Shown: positions 16,479 to 24,670 of the stretch, piece after piece
Numbering within the stretch: position 1 is the first letter of the stretch
How the letters are laid out: each line of letters begins with the position of its first letter
Source of the DNA: Candidatus Limimonas egerieequi
GTDB lineage: Bacteria > Bacillota > Clostridia > Oscillospirales > Acutalibacteraceae
Direction: 5' to 3'
DNA: 64,000 nucleotides
Assembly: GCA_018064455.1 (NCBI GenBank)
Contig: JAGHVH010000017.1
Span: forward strand, 1 to 64,000
Position numbers and translations under genes: made by a program
The notes under the pieces: generated by a model
Database searches by the model: none
What the model was told of the DNA's origin: nothing
What the model saw: the letters and a program-made list of their open reading frames with translations, nothing else

Positions 16479-17603
16479 TTATTTATACCTAATATCAATG
16501 TCGCAGTCACCTTGAATACCAGGCACTACGCCGGTATTGCTACACTGCCACATAAAGAATTTTCCATCATAAGTTGGCTCTTTATAATACTGAGCGAGCC
16601 AAATATTAGTAGTATCTTTGATGTTCCAGCAGCCATTTACAAGATAATTTTTGCTCTGGTAAAGACAGGTCTCAAATCCTACAGCCTTAAATGCACCTTC
16701 ATAAATATCATATGCTTCCCAAAGGTCCTTGAGACTAAGTTTGGCATCTGTAACGCCAGCCCAACTTTCCCAGTCGAAAGCGATTGGAAGGTCTGGCTTA
16801 TAATTATTTTCAGTCAATACATTATAAATAAACTTGACGTCCTCAAGCGCATCCTCTTTACAAGTTGCACATGTATAGAAGTAAACGCCAACCTCAAGGC
16901 CTGCTGCCTTGGCATCTTTAAAATACTGTACAAAATTACGATCAAGATAACGCTCGCCACGAAACTTTTCCTGGATGCCAAGACGCATATATACAAATGA
17001 TACGCCAGCTTCCTTAACCTTGGCCCAATCAATATCACCCTGCCAACGTGATACATCAATGCCAACGTCAATATTGTCAGATGTCTTGTACCTTGCAATT
17101 GCATCCGCAAGTGGCAATGGAGCCAACTTCACATCCTCAACCTTTGGTACTTCCTCAACTACCTTTAATGTGAAATTATTTCTTGTTGAATTTCCAGCTG
17201 AATCTGTTGCAATACGTGTAAGGTTATATGATCCAACTGTATTTAAATCATACGTGCCTTCGTATGTGATAGTTACTTCCCTATCACGGTCATCAAGGCA
17301 TATCGAAGGATTTGGGATACGCTCTGTTCCAACCTTCAATGTCATTGAATTCGTAACAAGCATAAGTGGAGGAGTCGTATCCTCTCCTCTTACATAATTA
17401 TTGGTATATTTATTAAAGAATACATCAATTGCAGCAAGACCTGTTGGCTGAGGTTCTGCTTTTTTCGTTGTCTGAACCTCACTAGTTGTAGGCTCCGTTG
17501 GTTCCTCTGGAGCCTTGTCTTTTGTTACAAAAATTGAAAGGCATACTACTGCTGCTGCAAAAATCCAAAGAGCAACTATTCCGATAATGCTTTTCTTGTT
17601 CAT
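16479..17603 (-). CDS. Membrane-anchored GH25 lysozyme with Ig-like domain
   Basis: A 374-residue protein: a short cytoplasmic N-terminus, one hydrophobic anchor (about 7-27), a Thr/Pro/Glu linker, an Ig-like DUF5011-type domain (about 75-155, ending 'A-T-D-S-A-G-N-S-T-R-N-N-F') and a GH25 muramidase domain (about 180-374). GH25 signatures are 'I-D-V-S-R-W-Q-G-D-I-D-W' at its start and F-D-W-E with the catalytic acids. It should cut the glycan backbone of peptidoglycan on the cell surface during growth or division. AGGAG precedes the ATG at 17603. Confidence 0.9.
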   Translation of the reverse strand: MNKKSIIGIVALWIFAAAVVCLSIFVTKDKAPEEPTEPTTSEVQTTKKAEPQPTGLAAIDVFFNKYTNNYVRGEDTTPPLMLVTNSMTLKVGTERIPNPSICLDDRDREVTITYEGTYDLNTVGSYNLTRIATDSAGNSTRNNFTLKVVEEVPKVEDVKLAPLPLADAIARYKTSDNIDVGIDVSRWQGDIDWAKVKEAGVSFVYMRLGIQEKFRGERYLDRNFVQYFKDAKAAGLEVGVYFYTCATCKEDALEDVKFIYNVLTENNYKPDLPIAFDWESWAGVTDAKLSLKDLWEAYDIYEGAFKAVGFETCLYQSKNYLVNGCWNIKDTTNIWLAQYYKEPTYDGKFFMWQCSNTGVVPGIQGDCDIDIRYK

Positions 17604-17626
17604 CTTTTCTCCTCTTCCCACTTTTA

Positions 17627-18097
17627 TTAAAGGATTTCTTCCATACCAAATTTCTGAGGAACAAGGCCAAGCTTTTCATAAAACTTATGCGCGTCCTCAT
17701 TGCACGCCCAAACATTAAGCGTAACATTGTAACATCCCTCAGATTTTGCAAAATCCTTTACAAAATCATATAGAGCCGTGCCAATGTGTTGGCCGCGCAA
17801 TTCCTCATCAACACAAAGGTCATCGATATATAAAGTCTTGATATCGGTCAAAATATTGTTTCCTATTTCTTGTTTCAGAATACAAAAAGCATACCCAAGC
17901 ACAGTGTCGTTATCATCAACCGCAACAAAAATTGGCCTATTATCATCTTCCAAAATTTCACAAAGTTCCTCATCGGTATACTTTTTTGCGCCTGCCTTGA
18001 AAAGGTCTGGACGCCCATTATGATGCACCATAAGGACCTGTTCTAATAGTTTATTTATACCTTTAAGGTTATTTTCAGTAGCTCGCTTTATTATCAT
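17627..18097 (-). CDS. GNAT-family N-acetyltransferase
   Basis: A 156-residue acetyltransferase. The acetyl-CoA loop is in 'E-E-L-R-G-Q-H-I-G-T-A-L-Y' after 'Y-I-D-D-L-C-V-D', and the C-terminus has 'N-V-W-A-C-N-E-D-A-H-K-F-Y-E-K-L-G-L', all standard GNAT elements. The target is unknown. AGAGG precedes the ATG at 18097. It lies 23 bases upstream of the lysozyme gene and may be co-transcribed with it. Confidence 0.87.
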   Translation of the reverse strand: MIIKRATENNLKGINKLLEQVLMVHHNGRPDLFKAGAKKYTDEELCEILEDDNRPIFVAVDDNDTVLGYAFCILKQEIGNNILTDIKTLYIDDLCVDEELRGQHIGTALYDFVKDFAKSEGCYNVTLNVWACNEDAHKFYEKLGLVPQKFGMEEIL

Positions 18098-18212
18098 GCT
18101 GTACCTCTAAATCAAATAATATTTATATAATACCATAATTAAATTCTTGCATAAACCTTTTATTTATAATAAAATTAGAGTGTATAATTCTTTACAAAGG
18201 AGAGTTTGTTTA

Positions 18213-18503
18213 ATGGATATAGTAAAAAATGCTAACGGGGAAGCTTTAGAAGTAGTTCTCAAGGGACGCCTTGATACAACAACAGCTCCAGAACTTGAAG
18301 CAGCTTTAGAGCTTGATGGAATCACAGATCTCGTTCTCGATTTTGAAGGACTTGAGTACATCTCATCAGCAGGTCTTCGTGTAATCCTTGCAGCACAGAA
18401 AAAGATGAGTGCGCAGGGCAAGATGGTCATCAAAAACGTTAATGACACAATTAAGGAAGTATTCGAAATCACAGGATTTATCGACATCCTTACAATCGAA
18501 TAA
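18213..18503 (+). CDS. STAS-domain anti-sigma-factor antagonist
   Basis: A 96-residue single STAS domain. The start at 18213 is set by AAAGGAG about ten bases upstream; an in-frame ATG at 18147 lies before the likely promoter. The segment 'L-E-Y-I-S-S-A-G-L-R-V-I-L' holds the serine that is phosphorylated in SpoIIAA/RsbV-type proteins, followed by the usual 'M-V-I-K-N-V-N-D' strand. Such proteins relieve a sigma factor by binding its kinase/anti-sigma. No partner kinase or sigma factor gene is in the window, so this copy is an orphan. Confidence 0.88.
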   Translation: MDIVKNANGEALEVVLKGRLDTTTAPELEAALELDGITDLVLDFEGLEYISSAGLRVILAAQKKMSAQGKMVIKNVNDTIKEVFEITGFIDILTIE

Positions 18504-18517
18504 TTAAGACAAAAAAG

Positions 18518-18555
18518 AACCTCGGCTTTTACATGAAAGCCGAGGTTTTCTTTTT
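18518..18555. terminator. Bidirectional terminator
   Basis: Arms AACCTCGGCTTT and AAAGCCGAGGTT with a TACATG-type loop, followed by TTCTTTTT. It lies between the convergent STAS and thrH genes. Confidence 0.9.
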
Positions 18556-18561
18556 GTTTAA

Positions 18562-19170
18562 TTATTCAACGCCGATAACTTGCTTGATTGCACCAAGCAA
18601 TTCATCATATGTCTCGTATGCTGGTATGTCTGGATAATCAGCCTTAATTTGATCTGTTGACTTAAATAGGAAACCTGCCTTTGAAGCGCCTATCATACCA
18701 AGGTCATTAAAGCTATCACCACTAGCTATTGTTTCGATGCCTGCACTTTGAAGCGCCTTAACGGTTGTGAGCTTTGACTTCTCGCAACGCATTTTAAAAT
18801 CAGTAATCTCGCCATTGTCTGCAACAACAAGTTCATTACAGAATATTGTTGGCCAGCCAAGCTTCTTCATAAGCGGCTTTGCAAACTGTGAAAATGTATC
18901 ACTGATAATAATTACCTGTGTAAATTCATGGAGTGCATCAAGGAATTCCTTTGCGCCTTCCATAGGATCAATGGTTGCGATAACATCCTGAATTTCCTTA
19001 AGTCCAAGACCGTGTTCCTTGAGTATTGCAAGTCTATATTTCATAAGCTTGTCATAATCAGGTTCGTCTCTTGTTGTCTTTTTGAGTTCAGGAATGCCTG
19101 TTGCCTCAGCAAATGCAATCCATATCTCAGGAACCAAAACGCCTTCTAAATCCAAACATACTGCGTACAT
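18562..19170 (-). CDS. thrH: ThrH-type phosphoserine phosphatase / homoserine phosphotransferase
   Basis: A 202-residue HAD enzyme. Motif I reads CLDLEGVLVPEIW, with glutamate replacing the usual second aspartate, which is the mark of ThrH. Motif II is 'I-I-I-S-D-T-F', and motif III/IV 'I-A-S-G-D-S-F-N-D-L-G-M-I'. ThrH dephosphorylates phosphoserine and can transfer the phosphate to homoserine, linking serine and threonine synthesis. The length is normal. AAGGAG precedes the ATG at 19170. A 55-residue gene lies just upstream. Confidence 0.88.
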   Translation of the reverse strand: MYAVCLDLEGVLVPEIWIAFAEATGIPELKKTTRDEPDYDKLMKYRLAILKEHGLGLKEIQDVIATIDPMEGAKEFLDALHEFTQVIIISDTFSQFAKPLMKKLGWPTIFCNELVVADNGEITDFKMRCEKSKLTTVKALQSAGIETIASGDSFNDLGMIGASKAGFLFKSTDQIKADYPDIPAYETYDELLGAIKQVIGVE

Positions 19171-19186
19171 AAATTAACTCCTTAAA

Positions 19187-19354
19187 TTAGCCTTTGCGTG
19201 CATCGTGGAGGTCTGAGCGATACCATTTCTTATCTACCCAATCCCAAAAATCAGCTACCTTACCGCTGTGCATGAACTTGTCCAATTTCTTTGTAAGATT
19301 ACCAATACCCTTGCTAAGCTTTTCAAGGATTTCATTAAGTGGTACATCAATCAT
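19187..19354 (-). CDS. Small protein of 55 residues, unknown function
   Basis: A short open reading frame, MIDVPLNEILEKLSKG onward, ending 'W-Y-R-S-D-L-H-D-A-R-K-G'. It is preceded by a very good GGGAGGAT ribosome binding site, and its stop lies 16 bases before the thrH start, in the same direction. The N-terminal half is amphipathic and helical; the C-terminal half is rich in tryptophan and basic residues ('D-F-W-D-W-V-D-K-K-W-Y'). No membrane segment is visible. The codon pattern and spacing argue for a real gene, but the family was not recognised. Confidence 0.7.
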   Translation of the reverse strand: MIDVPLNEILEKLSKGIGNLTKKLDKFMHSGKVADFWDWVDKKWYRSDLHDARKG

Positions 19355-19407
19355 TTTATTATCCTCCCAAATAATTAAATAATTTAATAGTATTGATTAT
19401 ATCAATG

Positions 19408-20166
19408 TTAATCTGCTACGTCAACAAACTCTGGTATTGGAGTTGCTGGAGTTTCTTCCTTTGAAATCTCCTTATAGAATGCAGCTGTTGCTGCCTCTGA
19501 ATATGGAGTGAGGAAAAGACCGCCGATTCCCATTGTGAATGCTGAAAGAATAGCCCAACCGATGAAGCTAAGCTGAAGGCAGAAAAGCTGCCACTTGTGA
19601 CCCTTCATCATCTTGCGTGATGCTTTAATTGCATCAATAGGATCCATATCTGGATGTTCTGCAAGAATATAGAAAGTCATCTGATATGCAAATGTTGCAA
19701 TAATTCCAGGCACAATCAAAAGAAGGAACTGAAGAACAATAAAAATTGTCATAAGTATATCCGTCAAAAATGCCTTAACAAAAATATCATAGTGAATGAA
19801 CAAATTAGAGATTTTTGATTCGCCCTTTTGAAGGTCGATATTATATTGACAATATCCTGCTCTTGTTGGTCCACCAAGGATAGATGTTGCAATACCCCAA
19901 ATAGATGCAATAGTTGTGATAATTCCAAGAATTGTAAGAATAATCGGTGGAATATTCATTGTCTCTGTAATCTGTTCAAGCGAGAAATTCACTCCAAACT
20001 TTTCAGCATTTTCCATCAACTCATTAATGTCAATGTCTGCAGATAATACAGTTGTGTCAACTGCAATACCACCAAGAAGTGCTGCAACGAACGCAGTAAG
20101 AACTGCTTCGCCCCAGTGACCAGATAACTTTTCACGTGCTACTGCTCTGTACTCTTTTGCTCTCAT
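19408..20166 (-). CDS. DUF975-family integral membrane protein
   Basis: A 252-residue membrane protein. The N-terminus 'M-R-A-K-E-Y-R-A-V-A-R-E-K-L-S-G-H-W' is typical of DUF975 proteins, followed by about six helices and the conserved 'D-P-I-D-A-I-K-A-S-R-K-M-M-K-G-H-K' loop. The ATG at 20166 is preferred over a TTG at 20172 because GGAGG lies nine bases upstream. The function of the family is unknown; it is common in Clostridia. It follows yfbR after 14 bases and is probably in the same transcript. Confidence 0.82.
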   Translation of the reverse strand: MRAKEYRAVAREKLSGHWGEAVLTAFVAALLGGIAVDTTVLSADIDINELMENAEKFGVNFSLEQITETMNIPPIILTILGIITTIASIWGIATSILGGPTRAGYCQYNIDLQKGESKISNLFIHYDIFVKAFLTDILMTIFIVLQFLLLIVPGIIATFAYQMTFYILAEHPDMDPIDAIKASRKMMKGHKWQLFCLQLSFIGWAILSAFTMGIGGLFLTPYSEAATAAFYKEISKEETPATPIPEFVDVAD

Positions 20167-20180
20167 TTTCAAAGCCCTCC

Positions 20181-20762
20181 TTATTTAAGTTGGTCAAGAG
20201 TCAACTCATAGCTTGGAAGAAATTCTTTGATGAATATCTCCGCAGCTTCACAATTCATTTTATGAATTGATGCTTCAGTTGCCTCTAATGCTTTATCAAA
20301 TTCTTTATTGCCTGCCTTGCGTTCCTCAATGCACTTGATAAGTGCACTAATTTTATCGGCAGCTTTATTAAGTTTCCAAAGCTCCTCATCTTCTTTTGCA
20401 GGCAAAAGAAGATCCTCATATTCAGAACGTAGATCGTCTGGCAACATATCAAGAAGCTTGCCTGTCGCTACTTCCTCTACCTTCTTGTATGCACTTGTAA
20501 TCTCTGGGCTGTAGTACTTAACAGGAGTTGGCATATCTCCTGTCAAAATTTCCGACGTGTCATGAAAAAGACCAATTAGCGCAACTTTCTCAGCATCATA
20601 ATTTGTGCCAAGTCGCTTGTTGCTTATAACAGCAAGAGCGTGCGCGATAACAGCAACTTCATAAGAGTGCTGAGTCAAAGACTCCTCTTCGGTATTCCTC
20701 ATGAGAGCCCATCGATCGATATACTTCATTCGTGATATAAATGCATAAAAATCGTTCGACAA
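20181..20762 (-). CDS. yfbR: HD-domain 5'-deoxynucleotidase YfbR
   Basis: A 193-residue HD-domain phosphohydrolase. The metal ligands are visible as the first histidine in 'T-Q-H-S-Y-E-V-A', H-D in 'L-F-H-D-T-S-E' and a distal aspartate. The opening 'F-I-S-R-M-K-Y-I-D-R-W-A-L-M-R' is diagnostic for YfbR, which dephosphorylates deoxynucleoside 5'-monophosphates. It starts at TTG (20762) with GGAGG seven bases upstream. The length is normal. Confidence 0.9.
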   Translation of the reverse strand: MSNDFYAFISRMKYIDRWALMRNTEEESLTQHSYEVAVIAHALAVISNKRLGTNYDAEKVALIGLFHDTSEILTGDMPTPVKYYSPEITSAYKKVEEVATGKLLDMLPDDLRSEYEDLLLPAKEDEELWKLNKAADKISALIKCIEERKAGNKEFDKALEATEASIHKMNCEAAEIFIKEFLPSYELTLDQLK

Positions 20763-20786
20763 AACAAACCCTCCTATGGGGAAATA

Positions 20787-20813
20787 AAGCCCGCTTGGAA
20801 TCCAAGCGGGCTT
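20787..20813 (-). terminator. Terminator of the 58-residue protein gene
   Basis: Arms AAGCCCGCTTGG and CCAAGCGGGCTT around a short loop; on the minus strand it is followed by TTATTTC. It lies between the small membrane-protein gene and yfbR, so part of the transcription may continue into yfbR. Confidence 0.8.
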
Positions 20814-20827
20814 AGCCGTCTATTTAA

Positions 20828-21004
20828 TTATTTCTTTGCCTTCTTTGGCTTGCCAGCTCTTGCCATCTTCTTGCCAGCTCTGTCATACTGAGCAGCTCTA
20901 CCTGTGTAGAGAATGATGATTGCAAGACATGCAAACAAAATGCAAACAGCCATAAGGATGATTGCTATAAGGGCGATAATTCCGATTCCGAGTGATGTAA
21001 GCAT
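20828..21004 (-). CDS. Small single-span membrane protein, 58 residues
   Basis: A short gene encoding MLTSLGIGIIALIAI onward: one long hydrophobic segment (residues 4-34) and a basic tail 'G-R-A-A-Q-Y-D-R-A-G-K-K-M-A-R-A-G-K'. By the positive-inside rule the tail is cytoplasmic. AAAGGGG precedes the ATG at 21004, and a terminator follows the stop. No family was recognised. It is divergent from the FHA-FtsW-PBP operon and shares its intergenic region, but no functional link is shown. Confidence 0.75.
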   Translation of the reverse strand: MLTSLGIGIIALIAIILMAVCILFACLAIIILYTGRAAQYDRAGKKMARAGKPKKAKK

Positions 21005-21061
21005 ATATGTATTCCCCTTTATTAATTTACAATATTACTACTACAGAGAATATAAAGTACA

Positions 21062-21099
21062 AATATGAACAGAATATGAACAAACTATATAATATAGTA
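21062..21099. promoter_or_regulatory. Tandem direct repeat and palindrome between divergent genes
   Basis: AATATGAACA occurs twice with an 11-base period (21062-21071 and 21073-21082), followed by the palindrome ACTATATAATATAGT (21085-21099). The elements lie between the divergent small membrane-protein and FHA genes and could bind a regulator; nothing identifies it. Confidence 0.35.
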
Positions 21100-21137
21100 A
21101 ATTTTTTTATTTAATTATATCATTATGATTACATTTC

Positions 21138-21165
21138 TTGACTTTATCCCCCAATTTGCTACAAT
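21138..21165 (+). promoter_or_regulatory. Promoter of the FHA-FtsW-PBP operon
   Basis: TTGACT (21138-21143) and TACAAT (21160-21165) with a 16-base spacer fit a housekeeping sigma promoter. Transcription would start near 21172, giving a leader of about 27 bases before the presumed ATT start at 21199. Confidence 0.7.
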
Positions 21166-21198
21166 TTTCTCATGACATTTTAGACTGGAGGTGGGATT

Positions 21199-22011
21199 AT
21201 TAACACGACTTTCATAGTTGAATTTGGACGCTGGGTTTTACCTATTATTGCGTTCTATGTCATCTTTGGATGCGGCATTTCTCTTGTTCGTGGTAACAAG
21301 AAAACTGGCACAATTGGTTACCTTATTAATTCCGCCAACGGTGACCAGATTCCACTGGTTGGATACGAAACAGCTATAGGTCGCAGTAATGCCTGCGACA
21401 TCACACTAACATATACAACCGTATCCCGTTTCCATGCGGTAATAACCAAGCGAAGCGGTAGATGGCTTGTATTCGACACACATTCAAAAACAGGTACATT
21501 TGTAAATGGTGACCGTGTCGATTCAGTCTCACTTCACCCACTTGAGGTAAAGAGTGGAGACACGATAGTTTTTGGCAATGCAATCTTCACTTTCTACGAC
21601 TACGATGATGTCCAAAAGGCAAAAGAAGGCATCGAAATAGCAGTCGAGGATAATCCAGCTCTTTTCGAAGGCGACAGCAAGTTCTACACTGGTGAAATTG
21701 TACTTCCAGATCACCTTAAAACAGGTTGTTCCATCAAAAACTGTATCTCAGGTGAGGAATTCAAAATAGACGCCGTTGCACAAGTCCTAATAGGACGTAG
21801 TGATGAGGCTAATATCCAAATCAACTCACCTTCCGTATCACGTTCACATGCACTTCTTTCCCGCTCCGACACAGGTTGGATTATAGAAGATTTGGAATCC
21901 ATTGCGGGAACACTTTTAAATGGTGAGGAACTCACCGAATGCCGTGAATTAAAAGATGGCGACATCATAGAAATATGTGGCTACACACTAAAATTTTCTC
22001 AAAAATCCTAA
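21199..22011 (+). CDS. Membrane-anchored protein with two FHA domains, apparent ATT start
   Basis: A 270-residue protein. There is no ATG or GTG anywhere in the frame and the only TTG lies near the C-terminus; TAG closes the frame at 21181. GGAGG at 21187-21191 stands seven bases before ATT at 21199, so AUU is the likely start (ATT at 21196 is a weaker option). One membrane segment (residues 12-30) precedes two FHA domains: about 52-135 (GRS 61-63, SRFH 76-79, N-G 103-104) and 185-265 (GRS 199-201, SRSH 214-217, N-G 241-242). FHA domains bind phosphothreonine. The gene heads an operon with FtsW/RodA and a transpeptidase, so a role in controlling wall synthesis is inferred. Confidence 0.85.
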   Translation: MNTTFIVEFGRWVLPIIAFYVIFGCGISLVRGNKKTGTIGYLINSANGDQIPLVGYETAIGRSNACDITLTYTTVSRFHAVITKRSGRWLVFDTHSKTGTFVNGDRVDSVSLHPLEVKSGDTIVFGNAIFTFYDYDDVQKAKEGIEIAVEDNPALFEGDSKFYTGEIVLPDHLKTGCSIKNCISGEEFKIDAVAQVLIGRSDEANIQINSPSVSRSHALLSRSDTGWIIEDLESIAGTLLNGEELTECRELKDGDIIEICGYTLKFSQKS

Positions 22012-22025
22012 AGGAGGATTAAGCC

Positions 22026-23246
22026 TTGAACGGACCTAGATGGTTACCTACAATGCTCCTGATTTCAATATTTCAGGTTATAACCTTCTATCAAGTCATT
22101 TTTGTTCAAGATGGCACACTCAATACCGCAGTTGGCATAGTGTTTGTCATCTTCACAGCAATTGAATGGCTTTGGGCCGTTTTGTCTACAATCATCCTTA
22201 GCAAATCATCCTTGGCTCTTGAATGCATTGCATTCTTCCTTACAGGAATAAGTCTTGTTATCACAGCGTCATGTGGCACAGGCCTACTCATCAAGCAATT
22301 TGTTGCTTTTATAATTGGCTTCATCTGCTACATTGGTTTGCTTTATGTCGTACAAAACACAGAGCGTGCAGAAAAGTTCCGCAAACCTATGGCAGTAGCA
22401 TCAATCGTGCTCCTTCTCATAACGCTTGTACTAGCAAAAAATATCAACGGTGCATATAACTGGCTAGTTATTGGTGGTTTATCAATTCAGACATCTGAGC
22501 TTGTCAAAGTTGCATTTATCTTCGTTGGCGCTGCAACACTTGAAAAACTCCAATCAAGCCGTAGCCTTACACAATACGTAATTTTTGCAGTTATCTGTAT
22601 CGGTTTGCTCTTCTTGATGCGTGACCTTGGTACAGCACTTATATTCTTCTTTACATTCGTAGTACTCGCATTCATGCGCTCTGGTGACGTTCGTACAATT
22701 CTCTTCCTCATCCTAGGCGCTGCAATGCTCGCTGGACTCATTGTACTTATGCGTTCAGACTACATCATGAAGCGTTTCGCAACCTATCGTCACGTTTGGG
22801 ACTTTGCCGATGGCAAAGGTTACCAGCAGACGAGAGTTCTCACATATTCAGTAAGTGGCGGCTGGTTAGGTCTTGGCATCGGCAATGGCCACTTACGTGA
22901 CGTATTTGCTGCAACAGAGGACTTAGTATTCGGCGTTCTCTGCGAGGAGTGGGGAATACTTATCGCATTCCTTGTTGCATGGGCATTTATCTTTATATTT
23001 ATCCACAGCATCCGCTGTGCAAAAGGTGCACGCAGCGCCTTTTACTCAATTTCAAGCTGCGCTGCTGGCGGACTTTTGCTCTTCCAAGCAGCACTCAACA
23101 TCTTCGGCGTCACCGACTTCTTACCACTTACCGGCGTTACACTGCCGTTTATCAGTCGTGGCGGATCCAGTACCATTTCGTGCTGGGCACTCCTAGCCTT
23201 TATCAAGGCCGCCGATAACAGAACATGGGCGGGAGGTAAGCGATGA
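22026..23246 (+). CDS. FtsW/RodA/SpoVE-family lipid II polymerase (SEDS)
   Basis: A 406-residue protein with about ten membrane helices. SEDS signatures include 'R-D-L-G-T-A-L-I-F-F', the extracellular 'G-G-W-L-G-L-G-I-G-N-G' and 'L-P-L-T-G-V-T-L-P-F-I-S-R-G-G-S-S', which carries the conserved loop near the C-terminus. SEDS proteins polymerise glycan strands with a partner transpeptidase. It starts at TTG (22026) after AAAGGAGG that overlaps the FHA stop codon, and its own stop overlaps the PBP start as ATGA, which strongly indicates a working trio. Confidence 0.93.
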   Translation: MNGPRWLPTMLLISIFQVITFYQVIFVQDGTLNTAVGIVFVIFTAIEWLWAVLSTIILSKSSLALECIAFFLTGISLVITASCGTGLLIKQFVAFIIGFICYIGLLYVVQNTERAEKFRKPMAVASIVLLLITLVLAKNINGAYNWLVIGGLSIQTSELVKVAFIFVGAATLEKLQSSRSLTQYVIFAVICIGLLFLMRDLGTALIFFFTFVVLAFMRSGDVRTILFLILGAAMLAGLIVLMRSDYIMKRFATYRHVWDFADGKGYQQTRVLTYSVSGGWLGLGIGNGHLRDVFAATEDLVFGVLCEEWGILIAFLVAWAFIFIFIHSIRCAKGARSAFYSISSCAAGGLLLFQAALNIFGVTDFLPLTGVTLPFISRGGSSTISCWALLAFIKAADNRTWAGGKR

Positions 23247-24628
23247 ATAGGATATTTAAACGTTCTTACATAATGTACGTCTTCGCATTTGCCTTCCTTG
23301 CAGGCCTTATGATTCTCTTCTTCACAATGGAAGTGAATGCAGGCAAATGGGTAGTAAAAGATTACAACAAGCACCTTTATTCAAATGGCGAACTCCTTGC
23401 TGCTGGTGCGATCACTGACCGAATGGGCACTGTCCTTGCCGAGACAGTAGACGGCGAGCGCAAGTTTAATGAGGACCAAAAAGTACGTGAGGCAACTCTT
23501 CACGTTGTGGGTGACACAGCTGGATTCATTGCAACAGGCGTTCATTCATCAATGAAATCAGACCTCACTGGATATAACCTACTTCAAGGTGTCTACAACC
23601 TTAAAAAAGAAGGCACAGGTCACGACATCCAACTTTCAATAGATTCAAGACTCTGTGTTGCTGCGATGGAAGCCCTTGGAAAATATCAAGGTACCATCGG
23701 TGTATACAACTACAAAACTGGCGAAATCTATTGTGCTGTTTCTTTGCCAACATACGATGTCTACAACAAACCAAAAGATATCGCAACTGACAAGACTGAC
23801 AAGTACGAGGGCATATATATGAACCGCTATTTCAGCGGTCTCTATACACCAGGTTCAACTTTCAAGATTGTCACTGCTTGCTGTGCTCTTGAAAATATGA
23901 CTGATATTAACAACCGCTACTTTACCTGTAACGGTGCATGGACAAACAAAGTTGGTAACAAAGTTACCTGTAATGGTGTCCACGGCACGCTCAACTTTGA
24001 TCAAGCACTTCAGCATTCCTGCAATACAGCATTTGCAGGCCTTGCTGCCGAGCTCGGCAACGAAAAGATGCAAGCAACTGCGGAGGAATGCGGATTCAAT
24101 CGCACATTCTATGTAGATAAAATTAAATGTGCAACAAGCTACTATGATGTAACAAAGGCATATGACATAGACAGAGCTTGGTCTGGCATTGGCCAGTACA
24201 CCACTCTCATCAATCCTTGTCACGCAACAATGATGGTTGGCGCAATTGCCAACCGAAGTGGTTACACTCCACAGGCGACCCTTATCAAAGGTGCCAATAC
24301 AAGCAACGAAAGCTTTATGGGCTCGGTACAAGCCAAACGCCTCGACAAGATGCTTCGCTCCAATGTCGAGAAATACTACGGCGACCACCGTTTCCCAAAT
24401 CTCTTGATGTGTGGCAAAACTGGTACAGCTGAGGTTTCAGGCGACAAACCACATACGTGGTTCCTCGGCTACTCTCAGCGCCCAGATCTTCCTCTCGCAA
24501 TCGTCGTTGTTTGCGAAAACAGTGGTGGCTATGGCATCGACCTCGCCATCCCTATCGCCAACAAGGTTATGCAAAAGGCTTACGAACTATACGTTCTCGC
24601 CTACGCCAACCTTGGCGAAGAAAACTAA
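23243..24628 (+). CDS. Class B penicillin-binding protein (transpeptidase)
   Basis: A 461-residue protein with an N-terminal membrane anchor (about 10-28) and a transpeptidase domain (about 130-450). Active-site motifs are S-T-F-K at 205-208, S-C-N at 259-261 and K-T-G at 392-394. It crosslinks peptidoglycan outside the membrane as partner of the adjacent SEDS polymerase. The N-terminal non-catalytic part is short compared with typical class B enzymes and resembles the PbpA type found beside FHA and RodA genes in Actinobacteria. The start overlaps the upstream stop (ATGA). Confidence 0.92.
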   Translation: MNRIFKRSYIMYVFAFAFLAGLMILFFTMEVNAGKWVVKDYNKHLYSNGELLAAGAITDRMGTVLAETVDGERKFNEDQKVREATLHVVGDTAGFIATGVHSSMKSDLTGYNLLQGVYNLKKEGTGHDIQLSIDSRLCVAAMEALGKYQGTIGVYNYKTGEIYCAVSLPTYDVYNKPKDIATDKTDKYEGIYMNRYFSGLYTPGSTFKIVTACCALENMTDINNRYFTCNGAWTNKVGNKVTCNGVHGTLNFDQALQHSCNTAFAGLAAELGNEKMQATAEECGFNRTFYVDKIKCATSYYDVTKAYDIDRAWSGIGQYTTLINPCHATMMVGAIANRSGYTPQATLIKGANTSNESFMGSVQAKRLDKMLRSNVEKYYGDHRFPNLLMCGKTGTAEVSGDKPHTWFLGYSQRPDLPLAIVVVCENSGGYGIDLAIPIANKVMQKAYELYVLAYANLGEEN

Positions 24629-24638
24629 CCTCAAACAC

Positions 24639-24668
24639 AAAGACCAGGTTCATCCGAACCTGGTCTTT
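24639..24668. terminator. Bidirectional terminator
   Basis: Arms AAAGACCAGGTTC and GAACCTGGTCTTT with a four-base loop, flanked by A- and T-rich runs. It lies between the convergent PBP gene and the gene ending at 24671. Confidence 0.9.
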
Positions 24669-24670
24669 TT

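Noticed and set aside
21172-21183. ATG-ACA-TTT-TAG just upstream of and in frame with the FHA gene
   Set aside because: It would need UAG readthrough and lies at the expected transcription start; the GGAGG downstream points to ATT at 21199 instead.
22999-23007. Perfect DnaA box TTATCCACA in the FtsW/RodA gene
   Set aside because: A single copy inside coding sequence; expected by chance.
23855-24388. Long minus-strand frame opposite the PBP gene
   Set aside because: Shadow of a well-supported gene; no binding site or recognisable domains.
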